DNA from: Aridibacter sp965216195
Lineage (GTDB): Bacteria > Acidobacteriota > Blastocatellia > Pyrinomonadales > Pyrinomonadaceae
Assembly: GCA_965216195.1 (NCBI GenBank)
Contig: OZ244151.1
Coordinates: 2,232,001-2,296,000 of the forward strand
Direction of reading: 5' to 3'
DNA: 64,000 nucleotides
Each line of letters starts with the position of its first letter. The stretch's first letter is position 1. Both the position numbers and the translations under genes were made by a program. The notes under the pieces were generated by a model, which saw only the letters and a program-made list of their open reading frames with translations, did no database searches and was not told where the DNA came from. Below, piece after piece: positions 55,365-64,000 of the stretch.

Positions 55365-57854
55365 TTAAAGTCCCAGATTCCTCAACCTCAGAGCATTCAC
55401 AATTACTGAAACAGAACTAAACGTCATTGCTGCGCTTGCGATCATTGGTGAGAGCAGAAGTCCGACAAACGGAAATAAAACCCCGGCAGCGATGGGAACT
55501 CCTACCAGATTATATATAAAGGCAAAAAATAGGTTTTGGCGTATATTTCTCATTGTCGCTTCGCTTAGCCTTTTGGCTTTTAATATGCCGCGTAAATCTC
55601 CTTTCAGAAGGGTTATATCGGCTGATTCCATAGCGATGTCCGTTCCCGTTCCCATTGCTATTCCGACCTGTGCCTGTGCGAGTGCTGGAGCGTCGTTCAC
55701 CCCGTCGCCCGCCATTGCGACGATTTTTCCGTTTGATTGCAATTCTTTAACCTTTTCAGCTTTTTGGTCGGGCAGAACATCAGCAAAAACCTGGTCTATT
55801 TTTAGTTTTTTCGCCACTGATTCGGCAGTTTTTGCATTGTCACCGGTCATCATTATTATCTCGATGTTTTGTCGATGTAGTTCATCAATAGCGTTCTGAG
55901 CAGATTCTTTGATTGAGTCGGCAACACTGATAAGTCCGGCAAACTTGCCATCAACCGCTGCAAGCATTACCGTCTGTCCCTCGCTTCGCAAAGTGTTCAG
56001 AGCTTCAAGTTCAGAGTTCAGAGTTACACCTTTTTCTTCAAGCATCTTACGGTTGCCGAGAACGATTTCCTTTCCGTCAATTCGTCCGAAGATTCCCCTT
56101 CCCGTTACGGATTCAAAATCTTCGACCCTTACGAAGTCGATTCCTTTTCCCTCTGCCCCTTCTACAATTGCTTCCGCCAGCGGGTGCTCGCTCGATCTTT
56201 CCAATGATGCGACTAACTTTAACAATTCATCATCTGAAATTTGTGATTTGGAATCTGAAATTACTCTTTGCAAACGGGGTTTACCCTCGGTTAAAGTTCC
56301 GGTTTTATCCACGACGATAGCGTTAACTTTTTCGAGAGTTTCCAAAGCTTCAGCTTTTTTAACCAGGACACCATTTTTCGCACCGTGTCCGGTACCGACC
56401 ATAATTGACATCGGTGTCGCCAACCCCAACGCACACGGACAAGCGATAATTAAAACCGAAACTGCCGCAACCAGTGCATAGGAAAACGACCCAAATGTCA
56501 GCCAGGCTATAAAAGCGATAATTGCAACTAAAATTACAGCTGGGACAAAGTAAGCGGAAACAATATCCGCAAGCCTTTGAATCGGAGCTTGCGAACGCTG
56601 GGCTTCTCCGACCATACGGACAATATTTGCAAGCAGCGTATCGCTTCCAACCTTTTCAGCCCTCATCAAAAAACCGCGTTTCCCGTTGATTGTGCCGCCG
56701 ATTATTTTGTCTCCCGCAATTTTCTCAACCGGAATCGGCTCACCCGTTACCATTGATTCATCTACGGAAGTTTCACCCTCGATAATTACGCCGTCAGCCG
56801 GAATTTTTTCATTTGCTTTTACCCGAAGTGTCGCACCAATTTGCACATCTTTTAGCGGAATTTCTTCTTCCGCTCCATCTTCAAAAACGACGACCGCTGT
56901 TTCCGGGGCAAGTCCCAAAAGTTCCTTAATCGCCGATGAAGTCTGACTTCTCGCCCTTAACTCCAAGACCTGTCCGAGCAAAACGAGCGTGATAATTACT
57001 GCTGCCGCCTCAAAATAGACCGGAACTAAATTTTCGGCATTTCGCATGGAATCTGGGAAAATTTGCGGAAACAAAAGTGCGACGACACTATAAACAAATG
57101 CCGCTCCCGTCCCCATCGCAATAAGCGTGAACATATTGGGGGAAGCATTCCTAACCGATGCCCAGCCTCTTTGAAAAAACGGCAAACCGCCCCAAAAAAC
57201 GACTGGAGCCGCAAGAATAAACTGAATCCAAAGCGGGATGTTTGGCGGAACTATCCTGTTTAGGCCGGGTATCATCTCAGCCATCGCCATTATAAATACA
57301 GGAATTGTCAGAGCCGCGGAAATCCAAAACCGTCTGGTCATATCGATAAGTTCCGGGTCAGGCTCATCATCGAGCGATATGACCATCGGCTCTAAAGCCA
57401 TTCCGCAAATCGGACAACTGCCCGGACCGGTTTGAACAATTTCCGGATCCATCGGACAGGTATATTTACCTTCGTTGGAATCGCCAGTCATTGACTGTGG
57501 TTTTGTCTTGGGATCAAGAAAGTGAGCGGGGTTTTGACGGAACTTTTTCTGACAATTAACAGCACAAAAGTAAAAAGTTTTTCCCGAATAGTCGTAGCTG
57601 GCTGCGGCTGAGTCAGGCTTAACAATCATTTTGCAGACAGGATCCCTGTGTGTTTCCAAATCCTTTTCATCTATGGGCTTTCTGCCGATTTGAACAACCT
57701 GTGGCTGAGAGGTATTGATTTGTCGTTTGAATTTTTCGAAACACCCGACCGCGCAAAAATAAACGGCTTCGCCACCATCAACCGGCTCGTATTTTGCCGC
57801 GGCGGTTTCAGGCGTAACCGTCATTCCACAAATTGGATCAATGTGCTCGTTCAT
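55365..57854 (-). CDS. copA: P1B-type copper-exporting ATPase with two YHS domains and a heavy-metal-binding domain
   Basis: With the ATG at 57854 (GGAG eight bases upstream) the protein has 829 residues. Two YHS/TRASH domains come first (DPICGMTV...FCAVGC and DPVCKMIV...FCAVNC, about 6-112), then a CPMDPEI...CPICGM heavy-metal-binding domain (about 132-157). No classical CxxC HMA domain is present. The ATPase core has the CPC membrane motif (472-474), DKTGT (516-520) with the phosphorylated aspartate, TGEP and GDGVNDAPAL. It pumps Cu(I)/Ag(I) out of the cytoplasm. It is downstream of DUF5676 under the MerR-type promoter at 58169-58200. Confidence 0.93.
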   Translation of the reverse strand: MNEHIDPICGMTVTPETAAAKYEPVDGGEAVYFCAVGCFEKFKRQINTSQPQVVQIGRKPIDEKDLETHRDPVCKMIVKPDSAAASYDYSGKTFYFCAVNCQKKFRQNPAHFLDPKTKPQSMTGDSNEGKYTCPMDPEIVQTGPGSCPICGMALEPMVISLDDEPDPELIDMTRRFWISAALTIPVFIMAMAEMIPGLNRIVPPNIPLWIQFILAAPVVFWGGLPFFQRGWASVRNASPNMFTLIAMGTGAAFVYSVVALLFPQIFPDSMRNAENLVPVYFEAAAVIITLVLLGQVLELRARSQTSSAIKELLGLAPETAVVVFEDGAEEEIPLKDVQIGATLRVKANEKIPADGVIIEGETSVDESMVTGEPIPVEKIAGDKIIGGTINGKRGFLMRAEKVGSDTLLANIVRMVGEAQRSQAPIQRLADIVSAYFVPAVILVAIIAFIAWLTFGSFSYALVAAVSVLIIACPCALGLATPMSIMVGTGHGAKNGVLVKKAEALETLEKVNAIVVDKTGTLTEGKPRLQRVISDSKSQISDDELLKLVASLERSSEHPLAEAIVEGAEGKGIDFVRVEDFESVTGRGIFGRIDGKEIVLGNRKMLEEKGVTLNSELEALNTLRSEGQTVMLAAVDGKFAGLISVADSIKESAQNAIDELHRQNIEIIMMTGDNAKTAESVAKKLKIDQVFADVLPDQKAEKVKELQSNGKIVAMAGDGVNDAPALAQAQVGIAMGTGTDIAMESADITLLKGDLRGILKAKRLSEATMRNIRQNLFFAFIYNLVGVPIAAGVLFPFVGLLLSPMIASAAMTFSSVSVIVNALRLRNLGL

Positions 57855-57878
57855 AGGTTGACTCCGCAACGCATACTG

Positions 57879-58139
57879 TTACTTTTTGGTCAACAGATTG
57901 TAAATAAAACTTAAAGCCCAACCAAATATTCCAGCGATTAAAACCCAGCATATTAAACCGGTTAGAAAGCCACCAAATGTTAATGTCCATGTGGTTTCAC
58001 TTAAATTGGCGTGAACCATGGTTCCCGTTATATTCATCATAGAACCTGGCATCACAAAAACCATAAAACTGCATAACACCCACAAAATCGCCATAGTAAT
58101 GGCACTTGCTGCGCCAAAGGATACCGAATTGATTTTCAT
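57879..58139 (-). CDS. DUF5676 family membrane protein
   Basis: The start at 58139 is fixed by a strong GGAGGTGATT site. The 86-residue protein has two membrane helices (about 8-32 and 52-80) and the pattern of DUF5676 proteins, which are often found next to copper ATPases. It lies between the MerR gene and the copper ATPase. The function is unknown, but it presumably supports metal transport. Confidence 0.75.
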   Translation of the reverse strand: MKINSVSFGAASAITMAILWVLCSFMVFVMPGSMMNITGTMVHANLSETTWTLTFGGFLTGLICWVLIAGIFGWALSFIYNLLTKK

Positions 58140-58168
58140 AATCACCTCCTGCATTTTTGGTACTCATA

Positions 58169-58200
58169 ATTATAAAACCTAATAGCAACTATCAAGTCAA
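58169..58200 (-). promoter_or_regulatory. MerR-type promoter of the DUF5676-copper ATPase operon
   Basis: Minus strand: TTGACT (58200-58195) and TATAAT (58174-58169) with a 20-base spacer, too long for RNA polymerase alone but typical of MerR activators. The spacer holds an ATAG-3-CTAT dyad. The -35 box overlaps the stop codon of the merR-like gene. Confidence 0.75.
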
Positions 58201-58619
58201 GCATATTTTTTCTCGTCCGCAAAAGATTCGATCAAATGGCAAACGGAATGCCCATTTGGCTCAGCGTCCCCCATTTTCTCCCACTCGGATTTCGCTCGAA
58301 CCATTTTCCTTTTAAGCCGTTGCAATTTCTTTATGTTTTGAGTGGTCTCTTGGATTCTGCGGTCAATTATTTCCCTCACAATCGGACATGGCGATTCACC
58401 GTGATCCGCTTTGTCTAAAATCTCGGCAATTTCTTTTAATGTAAAGCCTAAGTCCTTAGCGTTTGAAATAAACCGCAAAAGGGTTACATCCGACTGCCGA
58501 TAGATCTTGTAACCATTCCTTTGCATACGCTCCGGATGGAGCAAGCCGATTTTCGTGTAATGACGTACCGTAAATACCGGAACGTCAGCCTTTTTTGCTA
58601 AAACACTTGCAGTAAGCAT
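58197..58619 (-). CDS. MerR-family metal-responsive regulator
   Basis: The 140-residue protein has a MerR N-terminal winged helix (FTVRHYTKIGLLHPERMQRNGYKIYRQSDV), a dimerisation helix, and two cysteines (Cys78 in ESPCPI, Cys127 in SVCHLI) placed like metal ligands of MerR/ZntR/CueR relatives, with nearby histidines. It most likely senses Cu(I) or another soft metal and activates the promoters at 58169-58200 and 58745-58776. Its gene is the first of the DUF5676-ATPase transcription unit. Confidence 0.87.
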   Translation of the reverse strand: MLTASVLAKKADVPVFTVRHYTKIGLLHPERMQRNGYKIYRQSDVTLLRFISNAKDLGFTLKEIAEILDKADHGESPCPIVREIIDRRIQETTQNIKKLQRLKRKMVRAKSEWEKMGDAEPNGHSVCHLIESFADEKKYA

Positions 58620-58744
58620 TATTTCCCCTTAATCCATCGACGAGCCAGTCAATAAGCTTCACTAGCTCGAAACAAGAAGTCCTCATTGTCGTGATCCGCT
58701 TTCTAAAACGTTAATTACAAAAGTAAGAAAGCAACAGTTCTTAC

Positions 58745-58776
58745 ACTATACAACTTAGCAGTAAGTGTCAGGTCAA
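58745..58776 (-). promoter_or_regulatory. MerR-type promoter of the merR-like gene
   Basis: Minus strand: TTGACC (58776-58771) and TATAGT (58750-58745) with a 20-base spacer holding an ACTTA-4-TAAGT dyad. This suggests autoregulation. The leader to the start codon is about 120 bases. Confidence 0.62.
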
Positions 58777-58998
58777 TTTTGGCTGCCGGTTAATTGGAAT
58801 TCATATGCGCGTAATCCGAGGAGTTATGAAGACGTAAGCAAAAAAAGAGACATCTTTCAATGTATGGTTTCGCGTGGTTTTCCATCGAAATGTCTTATTT
58901 GAATCAGTTCCCAAACAAAATTGAATGTAAATCCAATTGGGAATAGAAGCAGAAAAAACTTCACATTTCTACCTTTCGGCATATAATGACTCTATTTT

Positions 58999-59766
58999 AT
59001 GAAAAATCGAAGTTACAAAAAGTTCATTCGCAAGAGTCACAGGTATCTTGGAATCTTTATCGGAATCCAGCTTTTATTTTGGACCGCAAGCGGTTTGTAT
59101 TTCACCTGGACAAATATAGAAGAAATCAGAGGCGATCATCTAAGAGATGACAGTAGCGAGATCGAATCAATAAGTGGAACGATAACTCCGGCTGATATTA
59201 ACAGTAGATTGTTAACTAACGAGCCGACCGCCAAAATCTCTTCTTTTCGGATCGTAAAGGTTTTGGGCAAGAACTACTTTGAAGTTGTTTATAAAACAAC
59301 AGATAAAAAAGAATCCATCGCACTTTTTGATACAAAAAGTGGTGAATATAAGCCTCCCTTTGAGCAAAAAGAAGCTGAAACAATTGCTGCAAATGCTCTT
59401 ACAAAAAAAGCCGATATAAAAAAAACGACATATTTATCAAAGGAGGAAGATCTTGGCTCGCATCACGAATATAGGGAAAAAACGCTTCCCGCGTGGGCGG
59501 TCACCTTTGACCACCCGGAAGCATTAACTGTCTACGTTTCGGCGGAAAACGGGCAGGTTCAATCATTCAGAACGCGAAGTTGGAGGGTATTCGATTTCCT
59601 ATGGATGCTGCATACAATGGACTTCTTGACCCGCGATAATTTTAATAATTGGCTAATTAGAGTTGTAGCTGCATTTGCTTTTCTTATAATCGTTTCGGGC
59701 TTTTTGTACTTTTTTATAACGGTGAGAAAACCCTCGGCTAATATGCTATTCCGACGGAAACCGTAA
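58999..59766 (+). CDS. PepSY-domain membrane protein
   Basis: The 255-residue protein has an N-terminal membrane helix after RKSHRYLGIFIG (about residues 10-37), a PepSY-like periplasmic domain (about 60-205), and a C-terminal membrane helix (about 218-242, after FLWMLHTMDF). The HRYLGI and LHTMDF motifs are typical of PepSY-TM proteins linked to ferric/cupric reductases. In this island it may reduce or bind copper at the periplasmic face. It is divergent from the merR-like gene. Confidence 0.8.
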   Translation: MKNRSYKKFIRKSHRYLGIFIGIQLLFWTASGLYFTWTNIEEIRGDHLRDDSSEIESISGTITPADINSRLLTNEPTAKISSFRIVKVLGKNYFEVVYKTTDKKESIALFDTKSGEYKPPFEQKEAETIAANALTKKADIKKTTYLSKEEDLGSHHEYREKTLPAWAVTFDHPEALTVYVSAENGQVQSFRTRSWRVFDFLWMLHTMDFLTRDNFNNWLIRVVAAFAFLIIVSGFLYFFITVRKPSANMLFRRKP

Positions 59767-59871
59767 AGTAAAAGTGTTTGTTTGGTCGTGTCTTATCTTT
59801 TTTTCGTAGTTGTCTTTAAATGCGATTCTAAACTCGAATAGGCAATTCAACACGATGTAGATTTGAGGAAT

Positions 59872-61347
59872 ATGTCGACAAGGTTAGCTGTCAAAAAGTT
59901 CGTTAAGAAAGGAAGTTGTATAACTTCCGCTTTTCTCCTTATCTCAATTTCCATATTTGCTCACGCCAAGTTGGAAAAATCTTCGCCCAGAAAGAACGAG
60001 ATTCTAAATCAAACGCCCAAAGCGGTAGAACTCTTTTTTAGCGCCCCAATTCAAGCCTCAAAAATAAACTCAATAATTGTAAAGGACGAAAACGGTAAAC
60101 GAGTTAACAAAAGTAGCCTGACTTTCTCGGAGGATGGCAAGAAATTGGTCGCTATTCTAAATGACTTGGAAAATGGAATTTATAAGGTAAATTGGCGGGT
60201 AATTTCCAAGGATGATCATACTATCAAAGGTGAGTATTCGTTTTCCGTTCAGAACGATCAAGCCGGCAATGCAGCAGATGAAAAAGCGGTAACCACCGTA
60301 GAAGAAAGATTTTCCAATTCTGAAAGTGATGATCATTCACATCATACAAACGCGAGTTCAGGGACTACCTGGTGGCAAAGCCTTGTCAGCTGGTTTTTGT
60401 ATTTGGCAATGTTTGTTCTTTTTGGCGGATTCGTGTTTCGATTGTTTGTCTTAGACCCTACGGTTACCCAACTCTCTGAAATTAGTGGTGAAGATAGAGC
60501 GTTGGGCTTAATGAAGAGCGAAAGAAGGTTTCTTTTGCTCTCTTGGCTTAGCTTAGCAACCCTTTTAGTTATTATTCCCATTCGTCTTTTGCTTCAGACT
60601 TCGAGTGTTTTTGGAGAAGGCATTGTTGGAGCGTTTTCGCCTCCCAAGTTCCTGCAAGTAATAACAGAAACGGGCTTTGGTCTTCCATGGGGTCTACAGT
60701 TTACCATGACGATTTTGCTTTTTGTTGTTATTTTTATGATTTCACGAAGTAAGGATTCACGAAATCCTATTTTATGGGCTGGATTGCTTCTTGGTTCTTT
60801 TCTGCTTCTAACTCCTAGCCTATCGGGACATGCAAGGGCAGCAAGCGAAGAGTACTCATTTGCAATAATTTCCGATTGGGTTCACCTGATCGCCGGCGGA
60901 ATTTGGATAGGTGGGTTGGTCCATTTATTTTTCACCTCTCCAAAAGCCTTTGAAAATGTTGAAGAGTTTCTCAATCTAAAAAGCGTTGTTCAAATGATAC
61001 CGCGTTTTAGCCGGCTGGCTATCGCTGCAACTATTTTGATTTTCCTGACCGGTTTTTATAGTTCCTGGATACATCTTGGAAGTGGCTTTGATCGGTTTAA
61101 TACTACATACGGAATTGTCTTGCTCGTTAAAATCCTGGTGGTCTTGCCGATGATCGGTCTTGGCGGATTAAATGGGTTTATCCTACATCCCCGGATGCAA
61201 AAACTCCTGGCCAAAACTGATAAATCCGAAACCAGATATCGGGCGACAAAAGAAAAGTTTTATCGTTCAGTTGGTTTTGAAATTATTCTCGGCGTTACAG
61301 TCCTGTTAGTCGTTTCGATACTCACATTTTTGCCGCCCGGAAAATAA
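59872..61347 (+). CDS. CopC-CopD fusion protein
   Basis: After a signal peptide the mature protein starts HAKLEKSSPRKNE, the N-terminal His of CopC domains that binds Cu(II); the beta-sandwich runs to about residue 130 (DDHTIKGEYSFSV supplies Asp and His ligands). A histidine-rich linker (DDHSHHTN) leads into a CopD domain of about eight membrane helices with HARAA and WVHLIAGGIWIGGL. It binds periplasmic copper and probably imports or relays it. Fusions of this kind resemble YcnJ. I take the ATG at 59872; GAGG is three bases upstream. Confidence 0.9.
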   Translation: MSTRLAVKKFVKKGSCITSAFLLISISIFAHAKLEKSSPRKNEILNQTPKAVELFFSAPIQASKINSIIVKDENGKRVNKSSLTFSEDGKKLVAILNDLENGIYKVNWRVISKDDHTIKGEYSFSVQNDQAGNAADEKAVTTVEERFSNSESDDHSHHTNASSGTTWWQSLVSWFLYLAMFVLFGGFVFRLFVLDPTVTQLSEISGEDRALGLMKSERRFLLLSWLSLATLLVIIPIRLLLQTSSVFGEGIVGAFSPPKFLQVITETGFGLPWGLQFTMTILLFVVIFMISRSKDSRNPILWAGLLLGSFLLLTPSLSGHARAASEEYSFAIISDWVHLIAGGIWIGGLVHLFFTSPKAFENVEEFLNLKSVVQMIPRFSRLAIAATILIFLTGFYSSWIHLGSGFDRFNTTYGIVLLVKILVVLPMIGLGGLNGFILHPRMQKLLAKTDKSETRYRATKEKFYRSVGFEIILGVTVLLVVSILTFLPPGK

Positions 61348-61563
61348 ATTATTAATAAGAATTCCGACGCAGGGCCAAAATAAGCGGAACATGGCTTTTA
61401 CTAATTGAGTTTCTACTTTTGCTTTTTTTCCCGTTGCAAATACGTTGCATAAAGACGACCATATATGAATAAAGTTGGATAAATAAATCACGAGGCACGC
61501 GGCGTAAACTATTGTGTTTATTAATATAAGCTAACGATTCGCTGATTTTACGATTTGCCTGTT
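61348..61563. other. Right end of island 2, non-coding
   Basis: No gene. CCGTTGCAAA (61431-61440) and CGTTGCAT (61443-61450) match the repeats at the left end of island 2. Confidence 0.55.
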
Positions 61564-61614
61564 AACTGATTTGTAATCAGTAGGTCGTCCATTCAACTCG
61601 GATCACCGGCTCCA
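61564..61614. repeat. Attachment site, copy 3 (right end of island 2)
   Basis: 51 bases matching tRNA-Thr from the anticodon stem to the CCA, with one mismatch (A at 61591, where the tRNA has G). It is the outermost and most divergent copy. Confidence 0.9.
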
Positions 61615-61793
61615 GTAAATCAACTTCCCAGACTCCCGATTTTCCGTAGCAGGATAACTATGAGCGACGTCTTCCGCAGAGTCCGGAATTCGAATCGAAC
61701 AATCAGCCTTTTTAGAAGGTGATGCCGCTTGGCAGCGCTCCTGTTTTTTTACGTGATAAAATTATCGGTAAAAATCAGTAACCGCGATAAAGT

Positions 61794-62921
61794 ATGTCGG
61801 GTATGGACGCTCAGAATCGTTTGATCTCCCTTGATGTTTTTCGAGGGTTAACAATTGCCGGTATGATACTGGTAAACAACCCCGGGGATTGGTCTGCGAT
61901 TTACACGCCGTTTTCACACGCCAGTTGGCACGGATTAACCCCAACTGACCTGATCTTTCCGTTTTTTCTTTTTATCGTCGGAGTTTCGATCTATTTCGCC
62001 CTTGGCAAACGAATCAAGAGTAAAGATAAGTCGAATTTGTATTTGAAAATATTCCGCCGGTCTTTACTTATCTTCATTCTGGGGCTTTTCCTAAACGCCT
62101 TTCCGTTGTTTGATTTTAATACGCTGAGAATACCTGGGGTACTCCAACGAATCGCCATCTGTTATCTGATCGTCTCGCTTTTGTTTTTGCACTTAAACTG
62201 GAAACAGCAGACGGTCTTATGCGTCCTTCTTCTTTTGTCCTACTGGATTCTATTAACTTCAGTCAATGTTCCGGGTTGCGTAACAACCTCAATAAACGAC
62301 AAGGCCTGCAATTTAAGTGCGTACCTAGACCGTCTGATATTAGGAGAAAACCACATTTGGAGTTTGGGAAAGGTGTACGACCCTGAAGGAATACTAAGCA
62401 CTATCCCTGCGATTGTTACGACAATCTGCGGGCTTATCTGCGGAATTTGGCTGAAATCGGACAGGAACATATCGGAGAAAGTAAATGGCATATTTTTCTT
62501 CGGTTTGGTTTTGCTGGCAGGCGGATGGGCCTGGTCCTTTTGGTTTCCGCTAAATAAGGCACTTTGGACAAGCTCCTACGTTCTTGTTACGGCTGGGGCG
62601 GCCTTATGTTTTCTGGGTAGCTGCCTATGGTTAATTGACCTTCAGGAATACAAACGATGGTCAAAACCTTTTGTTGTTTTTGGAACAAACGCTCTCGCGC
62701 TCTACATCGGAGCTGAGCTGACCTCCCGGATTTTGGATGTAGTTAAAGTTGCGGGTGGAAGCGAAGAGTTAGTATCGGTAAAAAGCTGGATCTATAGATC
62801 AATATTTGCGCCGTTTGGCTCGACTGCGAATACTTCCCTAGCCTACGCGATTTCCTTCCTCGTGCTTTGGTACTTCCTTATGTGGGTTCTCTACCGAAAA
62901 CGTATTTTTATAAAGGTTTAG
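61794..62921 (+). CDS. NagX/HGSNAT-like transmembrane acyltransferase (DUF5009 type)
   Basis: The 375-residue protein starts with the characteristic RLISLDVFRGLTIAGMILVN, followed by HASWHGLTPTDLIFPFFLFIVG (the His-containing catalytic loop region of heparan-alpha-glucosaminide N-acetyltransferase relatives) and about ten membrane helices. Bacterial members (NagX) are tied to N-acetylglucosamine metabolism, probably transferring acetyl groups across the membrane. It is convergent with a ROK-family regulator, overlapping it by four bases, which fits amino-sugar metabolism. Confidence 0.85.
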   Translation: MSGMDAQNRLISLDVFRGLTIAGMILVNNPGDWSAIYTPFSHASWHGLTPTDLIFPFFLFIVGVSIYFALGKRIKSKDKSNLYLKIFRRSLLIFILGLFLNAFPLFDFNTLRIPGVLQRIAICYLIVSLLFLHLNWKQQTVLCVLLLLSYWILLTSVNVPGCVTTSINDKACNLSAYLDRLILGENHIWSLGKVYDPEGILSTIPAIVTTICGLICGIWLKSDRNISEKVNGIFFFGLVLLAGGWAWSFWFPLNKALWTSSYVLVTAGAALCFLGSCLWLIDLQEYKRWSKPFVVFGTNALALYIGAELTSRILDVVKVAGGSEELVSVKSWIYRSIFAPFGSTANTSLAYAISFLVLWYFLMWVLYRKRIFIKV

Positions 62922-64000
62922 GAAATTGAAGCAGAAGCAAACTTATCCACCAAAACGAGACTCAAGGCGCCCATTAGGGAAGGATGATTTCCGAGCGTAG
63001 AAGGCATGATCGTTACTGGCGGATACCTATTACAAATTGCTCCTTCAGCCGCCTTGGAGATTTCGTCGGATACAAGCGACCAGGCGCCGACGATGGTTCC
63101 TGTCACGATTGTAATCTCAGGCGATAGTCCCTGAATAAGATTGGAGATACCGATCCCTATATAGTGAGCTGTTTCCTTTAACGATCTCACGGCGCTTTCA
63201 TCTCCCTGAAGAGCCAGATTAACCAGATCGGCAAAATCGATTTCTGGGTTTCCATTTTGTGCATTAATAGAATTACGATACCTGGCGAGGGCGGCTCGTT
63301 CCGAGGCAAAAGCTTCCCAGCAATCGTCATTACCCGCGGAGCAGACGCTTGGCGCATCGGATCCGATCCTCATGTGTCCAAACTCCCCGGCAACACCAAG
63401 CTTTCCTCGATAAACCTGTCCGTCAAATACCACGCCCGTTCCAACACCGTTATCAACCAGCACAACGATAAAATCTCGCACGTTGCTAATTTCCGGACGA
63501 CCTAACCATAGTTCCGCCAAGGCAGCTGCATTAGTGTCGTTTTCCATCTTGACAGGGAGCCCCGTGGCAGCCCTCATGTCCACTGCCATACTCGGTTGAT
63601 CCCAGTTAAGTCTGGGAATTTTTAGTGCCAGTCCTTGCCAAGATTCGACGAGACCCGGCAGGCTTACACCAATTCCTTCAATCGTACCCTCAGATTTACC
63701 AATAAAATCCTTGCAGGTAGCAATGATCTTTTCGACGCTTTTCTCATAACTTCGATTCGTGGGAAATTCTTTGTAATCGATCAAACGCCCGCTTAAATCA
63801 CTTGTACCAACAATCGTTCGTTTCACACCAATATTAACTCCGAGTGCAATCGCACCGGTCGATTTCAGCGACAACAACCTCGGCGGTCGGCCGCCCGAGG
63901 ATTCCCCGTAAAATTCCTGAACCAGACTGGCAGCTGACAATTCATCAACTATCAAAGACACAGTAGAACGCTGAAGGTCGGTAAATCTGGCTATTTCAGC
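62918..64000 (-). CDS. ROK-family transcriptional regulator, 5' end beyond the window
   Basis: The reading frame is open through the window end; the residues before the first possible in-window start (AEIARFTDLQRST) continue a winged-helix domain, so this is a NagC/XylR-type ROK regulator rather than a sugar kinase. The ROK body shows IALGVNIGVKRTIVGTSD, MENDTNAAALAELWLG, GVGTGVVFDG and EFGHMRI. The zinc region reads CSAGNDDCWE, shorter than the usual CxCGxxGCxE. It probably responds to an amino sugar or related sugar. Confidence 0.87.
   Translation of the reverse strand, partial: AEIARFTDLQRSTVSLIVDELSAASLVQEFYGESSGGRPPRLLSLKSTGAIALGVNIGVKRTIVGTSDLSGRLIDYKEFPTNRSYEKSVEKIIATCKDFIGKSEGTIEGIGVSLPGLVESWQGLALKIPRLNWDQPSMAVDMRAATGLPVKMENDTNAAALAELWLGRPEISNVRDFIVVLVDNGVGTGVVFDGQVYRGKLGVAGEFGHMRIGSDAPSVCSAGNDDCWEAFASERAALARYRNSINAQNGNPEIDFADLVNLALQGDESAVRSLKETAHYIGIGISNLIQGLSPEITIVTGTIVGAWSLVSDEISKAAEGAICNRYPPVTIMPSTLGNHPSLMGALSLVLVDKFASASIS

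Larger units (their letters stand above)
47657..61614. mobile_element. Genomic island 2, copper/silver resistance
   Basis: Bounded by attachment copies 2 (47657-47720) and 3 (61564-61614). It carries only metal-resistance genes and has its own end motif: CCGTTGCAAA at 47760-47769 and 61431-61440, with further CGTTGC copies near both ends. No integrase gene remains, so it was either mobilised in trans or lost its integrase. Confidence 0.78.

Noticed and set aside
1..64000. CRISPR array
   Set aside because: No regularly spaced direct repeats and no cas genes were found on reading both strands.

Overview
The window looks like one contig of a Gram-negative bacterium. The outer-membrane CusABC-type pump, many secreted proteins, moderate base composition and the chromosomal set (ECF sigma/anti-sigma pair, pgsA, DUF4190/pilin-like protein, ROK regulator) fit an Acidobacteriota-like genome, possibly Blastocatellia. 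No rRNA or other taxonomic marker is present, so this placement is an inference.

Layout. (1) 1-7658 is ordinary chromosome: two TPR membrane proteins, an ECF sigma factor with its anti-sigma factor, phosphatidylglycerophosphate synthase, a zinc-ribbon/DUF4190 membrane protein and an exported protein. (2) 7659-7733 is an intact tRNA-Thr(UGU). Its 3' part is repeated at 47657-47720 and again at 61564-61614, so two islands sit in tandem behind the tRNA. (3) Island 1 (about 7.7-47.7 kb) has a tyrosine integrase next to its distal end and matching 20-bp arm-like repeats at both ends. It is a mosaic: a TraD/VirD4-like ATPase operon with a catalytic-domain-less serine recombinase; a module of secreted proteins with two divergent, structurally similar leaders; an XRE-RuvC-small gene-large serine recombinase operon followed by an array of cargo blocks separated by copies of the recombinase gene's own 3' end; a second VirD4-like ATPase; and a compact DUF6884-NurA-HerA-TGT operon that looks like an undescribed DNA-modification or defence system. 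(4) Island 2 (about 47.7-61.6 kb) is a copper/silver resistance island: CusCBA-type efflux, a YtkA/FixH-like lipoprotein, a P1B copper ATPase, a MerR regulator with two 20-bp-spacer promoters, a PepSY protein and a CopC-CopD fusion. It has its own end repeats but no integrase. (5) 61615-64000 is chromosome again: a NagX/HGSNAT-like acyltransferase and a ROK regulator cut by the window end.

The strongest candidates for something new are the recombinase-3'-end cassette array (26.2-33.9 kb), the TGT/HerA/NurA/DUF6884 operon (41.1-46.2 kb), and the paired structured leaders at 15.35-15.47 and 16.02-16.15 kb.
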